Shown: piece after piece, positions 23,735 to 64,000 of the stretch | Numbering within the stretch: the stretch's first letter is position 1 | Layout of the letters: every line of letters starts with the position of its first letter | Assembly: GCF_023065955.2 (NCBI RefSeq) | Contig: NW_026622874.1 | Location: forward strand, 11,142,001-11,206,000 | Direction of reading: 5' to 3' | Length of the DNA: 64,000 bases | Source: Ursus arctos | Taxonomy: Eukaryota; Chordata; Mammalia; Carnivora; Ursidae | Program-made: the position numbers and the translations under genes | The notes under the pieces: generated by a model | Told to the model about the DNA's origin: nothing | Databases searched by the model: none | The model's input: only the letters and a program-made list of their open reading frames with translations

Positions 23735-26065
23735 GTTCCAGCTGTGATGTAGGGTGGGCTGGTGGCGGCCGCTGGGGTGGTTTTGCCCACCTGCCCAGAG
23801 GAGGTGGCCACGGCAGAGCCAGGGGACCGAGTTGGGGTGGGACCAAGCCCGGAATCCCGGGAACCACCTGCTCTCCGATTGCCCACCCGAGGCCGAGGGG
23901 CGCCTGAACGTGGCCCCCTGGGGCAGGCGGCTGGATGGGCTAGGAGAGTAAGAATGAGCAAGGGAGAAAATAGGTATGGCAGGACGTGCTGATGGCGGTG
24001 AGGTACCGTCAGCTGCAGCTTCAGGAGCAGCGCAGGTCTGGTTGGGAGATCAAGCCCAGTCAACCCCTTACGGAAAGAAGAAGAATACTGATTCCTCCAA
24101 GTGTGGAGTGTATAGAATTTAAACCTTCTCTCACAAGTGTATGGTAGAACTAAAGAAGACAATCAAGCAAGGGTCATCTGAAATTGTAATTGGCTCGCTA
24201 ATAATCCCAGGACAAAGTTGGAAAGAAGTACTCAAGCCTAAGACGGCTGCAAAGATGTTTGATTTGGTATCAAGGCTTGGGCTGACTGTGTTGTGGAATG
24301 GGCTGCAAAGGACCCGTATGGCTTCCTTACAGCTGTCATTCTGGCCCTTACTTCATTGTTTCTATTCTAGCAAGTGCAATACTGTCCTGGAAATTGGTCA
24401 AGATGATTGAGGCCAGGGAAAAGGAGCAAAAGAAGAAACAAAAACATCAAGAAAATATTGCAAAAGCTAAACGACTAAAAAAGGACTGAAGGAATGAAAG
24501 GCTCCGTGACGAGAGGAACATCATTTGGAAAATTATGCTTGAAAGGACCTAAGGGACTACGTCCTACGCTTGAAAGGACTAATTTGGAAAATTAGTGTTG
24601 AAAGGACCCACTAAGGTCTCTTTTCTGGTTTTTATGGCAGCAATTTGTTGTAAACAAAGTCTGAGCACATGTAAGAATCGTGTTAGTTGTGACCTCTACT
24701 GTAGCAACTTTTAGATTTTGGTGTAGAAGTCTGTTGACAGTTACTGTAAATTGGCATTTATTAGGCTATAAATTCTTTATAGTTGACTTAGTCATTTGCC
24801 ATTTTGCAGCTAATGTTCTGAAATGAAAACATCCTGTGGAGAAAAATGACAATACTTCATGAACTCTATTCAAATAGTGGCTTAGAATGGGGTCCTGGAT
24901 GAAAGGAACTGAGAATGTAAAAATCAAAACTGTCCCGAGGTGAAAAGTATGCTTTGGCCTAAAAAGGCATATAGTATATTACTGACATCTTTTATCATTA
25001 TTGCTTATTTCTTGGAATAGAATCATTTCTCGAAGCCGCATGTTAACCAATGACCGTGTTTGGCATTTTTCTCATTTTAGCCTTTGAGATAATTATCAGA
25101 CATTCTGCATTTTTTTAAAACCTCATTTTATAAAGATTCTCTTATTGGCCATGTAGCATACCACCTACCAGATAGGACAATTTTTGTACTTATGAACCTG
25201 CCATTTTCTTAGAGATGTCTTGTTGAGTGGAATAACACTATGATTTAAAGCTTGCAGTAAAAATGCCAAACCTTGCAGTGCTTTGGAAACAGTTTATTCT
25301 TTATTGTGCTATGTAGTAAGGTGAAGTAGTTAAAATGTCTTACCATGCAATTTGCTCGTTATATAGATGCCACTTATGTGTTTTTATTTCATTCTTCATT
25401 TTAATTTAGTAGTGATGTTCTATACTTTCTGATGTTCTACACTTTCGAACAGGTTCATGGTGATAATTAAAATTTCAGACTTCTCTTAAGGAATTCTTAA
25501 AAAGTAATTGTTAAGGGGCGCCTGGGTGGCACAGCAGTTAAGCATCTGCCTTCGGCTCAGGGCGTGATCCCGGCGTTATGGGATCGAGCCCCACATCAGG
25601 CTCCTCCACTGTGAGCCTGCTTCTTCCTCTCCCACTCCCCCTGCTTGTGTTCCCTCTCTCGCTGGCTGTCTCTATCTCTGTTGAATAAATAAATAAAATC
25701 TTAAAAAAAAAAGTAATTGTTAAGTCCTATTTCCTAAGTGGTAAAGGTTTAACATTTGGAAAATTTTTGTTCATCATACTAGTAACTGGGTGAAAAGGTT
25801 AATTATGTTAAAATGAGAATGTGTTAAAATTAGAAATAAAGAGCTAAAGGATAGTTCCTTCAGCTAAGTAGTATAACTGGAACTTTTTACTATTAAACAT
25901 GGCTTTTATAAATGCATAGTCTAACAATTTTATTCACTGTCAGTATATAATAGCTTATTAATGTTTTCCTCACCTCTAATAATGAATTTTAAATTACAAA
26001 AAATTGTCCACCAGCTCTAATTTAAAAATAAATCCAGATATTGAAATAAATTTGATACTTTAAAA
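23735..26065 (+). pseudogene. SMIM15: SMIM15 processed pseudogene
   Basis: A full-length retrocopy of SMIM15, a ~74-residue single-pass membrane protein. It has a GC-rich 5'UTR-like segment (23740-24254), a coding relic from ATG 24255 to TGA 24489, and a long 3'UTR ending in aataaa (26045-26050) with the poly(A) starting at 26062. The C-terminal frame is readable ([28 protein letters not shown]). The N-terminal half is only recovered by changing frame, and the relic spans 235 bp against 225 bp for an intact CDS, so it is disabled. Imperfect target-site duplications (aagaatccactcaaaatgg at 23716-23734; aaaaatcaagtcataatgg at 26066-26084) are L1 sequence, proving insertion into that L1. A SINE later landed in its 3'UTR. 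Confidence 0.88.
25516..25707 (+). mobile_element. SINEC in the SMIM15 retrocopy
   Basis: A near-consensus young SINE (gggcgcctgggtggcacagc head, gaataaataaataaaatctt tail). The 17-bp duplication aaaaagtaattgttaag is at 25499-25515 and 25708-25724. It post-dates the retrocopy, which post-dates the L1. Confidence 0.95.
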
Positions 26066-26160
26066 AAAAATCAAGTCATAATGGATTAAAGACCTAAACA
26101 TAAGACCTGAAATTCTAAAACTCCCAGAACATTGACGATGAACTCTTTGACATTGGTCTT

Positions 26161-26222
26161 GGCAATGATTTTTTGTTTGTTTGTTTGTTTTTCTTTTTTT
26201 TTTTTTTTGGCAATGATTTTTT
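26161..26222 (-). repeat. Orphan poly(A) insertion with duplication, minus orientation
   Basis: Exact 14-bp copies of ggcaatgatttttt (26161-26174, 26209-26222) flank a 34-bp T-rich tract (gtttgtttgtttgtttttc then T's). The L1 text is uninterrupted if one copy plus the tract is removed. Confidence 0.75.
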
Positions 26223-26880
26223 GGATATGACACCAAAAGCATAAAATAAACAATTGGGACTACATTAAACTAAAAAGTTTCTACAGAAAAGGAAACCACC
26301 AAAAAAAAAAAAAAATGAAAACGCAACCTACTGAATGGGAGAAGATATTTGCAAACCACATATCCAATAAGGGATTAATATCCAAAATATACAAGAAACT
26401 CATACAACTCAATAGCAAAATAACCCAAATAAAAAATGGGGAAAGGATCTGAATATACATTTTTTGAAGAAGACATATAAATGGCCAATAGATATACGAA
26501 AAGATGCTCAACATCGCTAATCATCAAGGAAATGCAAATCAAACCCATAATGAGATATCGCCCCACACCTGGTTAAAATGACTACTCTCAACATGATGAG
26601 AGACAACAAATACTGGCGAGGACATGCACTGTGGGTGGCACTGTCACCTGGCATAGCCTCCATGGAAAACATTATGGCACTTCCTCAAGAAATTAAAAAT
26701 AAAACTACCGTATTATTTAGCAATCTCATTTGTAGACATATGTCCAAAGGAAAGTGAATCACCAGCTTCAAGAGGTATCTGTATTCCCAGGTTCATTGCA
26801 GCATTATTCACAAGAGTCAAGCTATGGAAGCAACCTAAGTGTACACTGATCGATGAATGGATAAAGAAAATGTGGTATAT

Positions 26881-27091
26881 GGGGGTGTCTGGGTGGCACA
26901 GTTGGTTAAGCACACGACTCCTGATAGAGGCTCAGGTCATGATCTCAAGGTCATGGGATCAAGCCCCAGTTGGGCTCTGCACTCAGCTGGAGATTCTTTC
27001 CCCCTCTCCTTCTGTCCCATCCCCCTGCTTTCTCTCTCTCTCTCTCTCTCTGGAATAAATAAATAAATCTTAAAAAAAAAAAAAGAAAAGA
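26881..27091 (+). mobile_element. Older-subfamily SINEC in L1
   Basis: The head is gggggtgtctgggtggcacag with the older middle section (ctgatagaggctcaggtcatgatc) and a (CT)n tract before ggaataaataaataaatctt. Target-site duplications aaagaaaatgtg(g/a)tata are at 26863-26879 and 27092-27108. Confidence 0.9.
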
Positions 27092-27689
27092 AAAGAAAAT
27101 GTGATATACACAGAAGAGAATATTATTATGCCTTTAAAAAGAAGGCAATCTTGCCATTTACGACAACATAAGTGAACCCAGAGGTCATATGCCAAGTGAA
27201 ATAAGCTAGACAGAGAGAGACCAATACTGCGTGGTATCACTGTATGTGGAAGTAAAAAAAAAAATTAGAGTCATAGAAGCAGAGAGTAGAATGGTGTTTG
27301 CCAGGGGGAAGAAATGGGGAGAAGCTAGTAAAAAGCTGCAAACTTTCAGTTATAGGATGAATCAGTTCTGAGGATTTACTATATAGCATGAGGACTATAG
27401 TTGATAACACTGTGTTGTGTATTTGAAATTTGCTAAGATAGGAGGTCTTAATAAGCACTCTGACCAAAACAAAAGAGTAACTGTGAAGTGATGACTTGTT
27501 AATCAACTTGATGTATACATATGCCAAATCAATGAGTTGTACAGTTAAATATTTTATAATTTTATTTGTCAAATGTATTTCAATAAAGATGAGAAAAAAT
27601 AATGAAAGCCAACGTTTTGTGGGTGTTTTAAGCTCCTATATGCAGTCACAGGACTCAGACCACCCACAGATGCAATAGGTAACTCTGAC

Positions 27690-28185
27690 AGTAGCTGAAG
27701 ATGCTCCCAATGAATTATACTCCTTGAGATGCACCTGTGACTTGTGTTGACCAATAGGATACCACAGAGTGAGGCTGTGCCAGTTCTGGGCCTAGCTTTT
27801 GAAAGGACTGGCAGTGTCTGCTTCCTAAATTGTGAACACTTGCTTTGAAGAGCCTGAATCACCTTACAAGAAGTCCAGCTCCCCTGTTGGAGACACCCAA
27901 TGGATGGACCACTTGGAAGCCATGTAAAGAGGAGAGGACCTGAAACCACGTGGAGTGTGACAGAGAACCAGCTGTTTCAGTGTTGAGCCTCCTGATGACT
28001 CTGGCTAGAGCCATGTCTGACTAGAACCTCACTGGAGACCCCAAAGAAAGTCAGCCATAAAACCACCCAGCCGAGCCCAGTCAACCCACAGAATCATGAG
28101 AGAGAATTAACTTGTTGTTTTAAGCAGTAAGATTTGGGGTGATTTGTTCCACAGAGAGATAGCCTCAGCAGTGACTGTCTATCCC
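27690..28185 (+). mobile_element. MaLR-type LTR fragment (provisional)
   Basis: The text gagtgaggctgtgccagttc, tgggcctagcttttgaaagg, ccacagaatcatgagagaga, then ttgttgttttaagcagtaag and gatttggggtgatttgttcc follows the 3' half of MLT1-like LTRs. Confidence 0.55.
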
Positions 28186-29083
28186 ACGTGACTTCAAGGA
28201 GGCCAGAAAGTTCCCCAGTCTCACAATGTCTATGGGATCACTAGATGCCAAGTTCCCAGGGAAGGGAGTGTGGAAAGGGGAAGTTGTTGAGGAAGGGAGA
28301 GGAGGAGGTTGGAGCCATGCAGAGAAGGACGCTGGAGGTGAGCCTCAGCGGCTTGCCAGTCCCAGGAGGAACAGTTGCCTTTGGGCCAATGGTTCCAAGG
28401 CTGTTTTGCAGGTTTTAGCTTTCCCTTAGGTGAACCTGTGTTTTGAAACAGTTGTAGTGCCAGTAGAACGAAGCCAAGGTTACACGTTCACTTCTCCCGT
28501 GGTTATCTTGGCTGTGTTCCATGTCTAAAGACTCCTCACTCCGGAATCAATAGGTGAATCAGTTCCAGGGGAGACCAGGCCAGATTCACAAGTTGGGACG
28601 ACTGAAAATGTGCTTCCTGGGATCTTTACTCACAGAGGGCCAGAAAAATCATTGTTGTGTAGGTGAGACAGGGTATTTTAAGCACTCATTATTTCATATG
28701 GTATGATTTTTTTTTCTCACCATGTCAAGAAAAATGAACCATTTAAAACCTTGTTTTCATCACTCTTAAATCATAGTTTCTGTTGTTGTTGTTGTTATTG
28801 TTGTTTTAAAGGTAGGAGCAAAATCTATCCAGGTCCATAAATGGCTTTTCAAAAAGTGTTATCTCTTTTATTAGTGTGTGTAGGTTTTAAAAGAACTATA
28901 ATGAAGCATGCTAACGACATAAATATTACTTTACACAGCATTTTTAATCATTGTGAAAGAATCCATTTGCTCGTTGGTTCTTGATATTTTCCCACCTATA
29001 TCCAGATTAATGAAGAATTAATAGCCATCATCTCACTGAATTGTAGCAAGAAGCTTACATTATGAAAGTTTCATATATAAAAT
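28186..29083. other. Sequence downstream of F5, nothing recognised
   Basis: No exon was found. A (GTT)n microsatellite occurs at about 28781-28805. This region should contain the F5 transcription termination zone. Confidence 0.5.
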
Positions 29084-29089
29084 TTTATT
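29084..29089 (-). promoter_or_regulatory. F5: F5 polyadenylation signal
   Basis: tttatt on the plus strand reads AATAAA on the F5 strand, 124 bases after the stop codon. That gives a 3'UTR of roughly 145 bases, close to the short human F5 3'UTR as I recall it. No other AATAAA lies between it and the stop. Confidence 0.75.
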
Positions 29090-29212
29090 CTCTAATATAA
29101 AAAAGGGAAATACTGAAAATTATTAATATTTAAAGTTGCCATAAAATACATTGCCCTCTCTAAATGGCTTGGTATCTTTAAGAGTCCTTCCTATGTCTTT
29201 GAATATTCAATT

Positions 29213-61033
<31,821 letters not shown>

Positions 61034-61985
61034 CTTAAAGTGAAATGAATTTTTTAAAAAAATTAAACCATTTGCTCAAGTAAAGGCCCCACAGGATGAG
61101 GAAATCCTTGTGCTTAGAAGTTCTGCTCTTGGATTAGCTAAAATACTAGTTTTCTTAAAAAAAAATTCTTAATGTGGTTTGCAAAGTCCCAGTATCTGCT
61201 CTCTAGCTGGACAACTGGAAACCTTTGTCTCCTCCATCACTGATAAAGTTGTGGGCATGGTCAGAAACAGCTACTTAGAACTTCCTGTCACTCTGGACAC
61301 TAGCATAGACCTTAGATGTCCCTGGGAAAATGTCTATCCAAAAAAAAGGGGAGGACATATTGCAAATTTTTCTCAAGTCTTTGTTATCACTTCATTTATG
61401 GTAACTTAATTGACTTCCCAGGTATTTCTCAATCTCTGCAAGTTACGTTCCCACACCAGGAAGCTTTGACTATCTTTATTAGTCATAGTTCTGTGCTGTT
61501 GGGCTCACGCTTCTACCATCCACCCAATCCTAGTGCCAACTAAAAAGCCACCGCCTCCACCCATCCTCTGTAGCTACCCCATTACAACAAGCACTTTTCC
61601 TCTTGGTCCTCTTTATTGCCTTAGTTTTGCAAAAACAGAAGTTCCATGATAGAATTTACTCATTTTCTGCATTTATTTTGCACAATAAAAAGCACACGCT
61701 CTTGCCAGAGTCCTGGAATCTTATCTCAGTTCCATCATTTATTATTATATAATCTTGAGCAAGTTCCTTTTTAGCTCTTTTTCTCAAATTTTTTGAAGAG
61801 CAAATACAGTCCAATGATTTTGATTACAATAGAAAGCTCTCACTCACACATTTTTTCCCATCAGCCCCACCCCCGACCTTCTCTGTGTTTTCTAAATATT
61901 CACTTGCATTAATTTCATATGTATAATTCCAGAGCATCTTTATGCATAAATATGCTACTCTCACTCCTTTAACCAAAGGCACCCT
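61034..61985. other. F5 intron 7, unassigned part
   Basis: No exon 7 sequence (the segment with Arg306) was found between here and the window end. Open frames at 61179-61543 are unremarkable. Confidence 0.6.
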
Positions 61986-62371
61986 GACTTTTTGTTTTTG
62001 CATTTTCCCAGCTTTATTGAGGTGATTTTGGCAAATAAAAATTGTATATATTTGAGAAGTACAACATGATGATTTATGTATGTATATATGTGATTACCAC
62101 AATTAAGCTAATTAACACTTCCATCACCTCACCTAGTTACCATTTTCTTTTTTTGTGGTGAAAACACTTAAGATCTACAGTCTTAAATTTCAAGTATAAA
62201 ATGTTAAGTACAGTCACCGTACTACTTAATTATGTCCACATATAAGTGAGATCATGCAGTATTTGTCATTTTGTGTCTGGAATGTGTCTTAGCATGATGT
62301 CCTGAAAGTTCAACCACATTGTTTTCAATGGCAGACTTTCCTTCTTTTTTTTAAGGCTGAGTAATATTCTA

Positions 62372-62402
<31 letters not shown>

Positions 62403-64000
62403 ATATTTTTTATATCCATTCATCCATCAACAGACACTCACGTTGTTTCCATTTCTTAGCTATAGTGAATAATGCTGCAATGGACACGGGAATGCAGATA
62501 TCTCTTTAAGATATTGATTTCGTTTCCTTTGGATATATATTCAGAAGGGAAATTGCTGGATCATATGGTAGTTCTATTTTTAATTTTTGGAGGCAACTTC
62601 TTACTACTTTCCATAATAGCTGTACCAATTTCTATTCTCACCAACAGTGTACAGAATTCCATTTTCTTCATACCCTCACCGGCCCTGGTTACCTCTTTTT
62701 TGTAGTAGCCGTCCTCACAGGTATGAGGTGATGACCTCATTGTGGATATGATTTATATTTCCCTAATGACTAGGGATGTTGAACATCTTTTCATATATCT
62801 ATTTGTCATTTGTATATCTTCTTTGGAAAAATGTCAGTTTAGGTCCTTTGCTCATTTAAAAAAAATTTGTTTTATTATTTTTTATTTTTAAATACTCTCT
62901 ACACCCAACATGGGGCTTGAACTCACAACCCCAAGGTCAAGAGTCCCATGCTCCACTGATTGAGCCAGTCAGGCACCGCCTTTCCCCATTTTTAAATCAG
63001 GTGTTGTTTTTTTTTTTTCCCATCAAGTTTTTAAATATATTTTAGGTTTCAACACCTTATTGGAGATAGAGTTTGCAAATATTTTCTCTCATTCCATAGA
63101 TTTATTTTTTGTTTTATTGATTAGTTCTTTCACTACACAGAAACTTTTTATTTTGATGTAGGCCCACTTGTTTATTTTTGTTTTTGTTGCCTGTGCTTTT
63201 TGTGTTATAGCCCCAAAAATCATTGGGAAAACACATGTCGAAGAGGTTTCCTCCTACCTTTTCTCCTAGAAGTTTTATGGTTTCAGGTCTTACATTTAAA
63301 TATTTAATCTATTTTAAGTTAATTTTTGTGTATGCTATAAGCTAAGGGTCCAGTTTCATTCTTTTGCATGTGGATATCCAGTTTTTCTAACATTAATTAT
63401 TGAAGAGACTATATTTTTCCCATTGTGTATTTTTAGTGCTCTTGTCAAATATTAGTGACTATATATGTATGTGTTTATTTCTGGGCTCTCTATTTGGTCT
63501 AAGTGTCTGTTTTTATGCTGTTATTACACTGTTTGATTGCTATAGCTTTGTAATATAGTTTGAAATAAAAAGCCTTCAGCTTTGCTCTTCTTGTTCAAGA
63601 TTGTTTTGGTTATTCAGGGTCTTTTGTGGTTCCATATGAATCTAGAATTGTTTTTTTCTATTTTCATGAAAAATGCCATTGGAATTTTGTTAGGGATTGT
63701 ATTGAATCTGTACATAGCTTTGATTAATCTGAACATTTTAACAAAATTAATTCTTCCAATCCATTAACATAGAGCATCTTTCTATTTGGTTGTCTCTTCT
63801 TCATTTTCTTTCATAAATATCTTATAGTTTTTGGGGTTGGATCTTAGATCTTTCACCGCCTTGGATAAATTTATTCCTTAAGCATTTTATTATTTTTAAT
63901 TCTATTGAAATGGGATTGTTTTCTTCATTTCTGTTTTGGATAGATTGTTGTTAGTTTAATAAGTGCAGCTGATTTTTATATGTTGATTTCATATCTTGCA
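61986..64000 (-). mobile_element. L1, antisense, running off the window
   Basis: Starts with 3'UTR text (agctttattgaggtgatttt, agtacaacatgatgattta) and continues into ORF2 antisense (tcatatggtagttctatttt, caccaacagtgtacagaatt, ggtcctttgctcattt, ttcttgttcaagattgtttt). It is interrupted by a SINE at 62858-62980 and a (TG)n tract at 62377-62401. Confidence 0.8.
62858..62980 (-). mobile_element. Short SINEC in L1, minus orientation
   Basis: ttttatttttaaatactctc, caacatggggcttgaactca, ctgattgagccagtcaggca-ccgcc: the reverse complement of a SINEC lacking most of its middle. L1 text (ctcattt / cccattttt) resumes on both sides. Confidence 0.75.

Larger units (their letters stand above)
26066..27597 (+). 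mobile_element. L1 continuation, ORF2 3' end and 3'UTR
   Basis: The L1 resumes exactly where it was cut by the SMIM15 copy: ggattaaagacctaaacata, then gaatgggagaagatatttgc, gatgctcaacatcgctaatc, ggataaagaaaatgtggta, and a 3' end at aataaagatgagaaaaaata. It carries an orphan tail insertion (26175-26208) and a SINE (26881-27091). Confidence 0.8.

Noticed and set aside
24141..24489. A functional SMIM15-like small membrane protein gene.
   Set aside because: The N-terminal half needs frame changes, the relic is 10 bp too long, and the copy is flanked by duplications and ends in poly(A). It is a processed pseudogene.

Overview
The window is mammalian genomic DNA, almost certainly from a carnivoran. 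It carries many copies of the Lys-tRNA-derived carnivore SINE (SINEC/CAN-SINE, ~200 bp, with a GGGGCGCCTGGGTGGC head and an AATAAATAAAATCTT tail). It also has carnivore-type L1, L2, MIR and MaLR remnants and spliceosomal exons. The SINE subfamily (head ending in TGATCCCGGCGTTCTGGG) fits an arctoid caniform such as a bear, seal or mustelid; this last step is inference.

The only intact protein-coding gene I can support is the 3' two-thirds of coagulation factor V (F5), on the minus strand. Eighteen consecutive exons, equivalent to human exons 8-25, lie between 61033 and 29213. All junctions agree in phase (6928 coding bases, no frameshift), and the frame ends in the conserved C2-domain C-terminus. 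A poly(A) signal follows at 29084-29089. Exons 1-7 lie beyond the right edge. Order of products along the minus strand: rest of A1 (exon 8), A2 (exons 9 to early 13), B domain (giant exon 13), A3 (end of 13 to 18), C1 and C2 (19-25). The activated protein C site equivalent to human Arg506, the equivalent of Arg679, and the thrombin sites equivalent to Arg709, Arg1018 and Arg1545 are all present.

The standout feature is exon 13. It is 4204 bp and encodes a B domain of about 1296 residues, against 836 in human (recalled). The excess is explained by an 81-unit, 2184-bp coding minisatellite (27-bp unit, consensus TTFSPDLDQ) with a nearly perfect 270-bp higher-order repeat inside it. The basic and acidic segments that hold the procofactor inactive are retained on either side.

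Left of F5 (1-29 kb) is intergenic sequence built from mobile elements. The CpG-rich first ~100 bases are probably the flank of the SLC19A2 promoter, the neighbour downstream of F5 in human (synteny inference). In between lie an ERI3 retrocopy fragment (8.75-9.42 kb, minus), and a SMIM15 processed pseudogene (23.7-26.06 kb, plus) nested in a degenerate L1 (19.05-27.6 kb) that also hosts SINEs. Two orphan poly(A) insertions with target-site duplications and a 97% identical inverted repeat near 2 kb are also present. The right end (62-64 kb) is antisense L1 in F5 intron 7.

I see no bacterial-type systems, CRISPR arrays or RNA genes. Family names for old repeats come from memory of consensus sequences and should be read as provisional.
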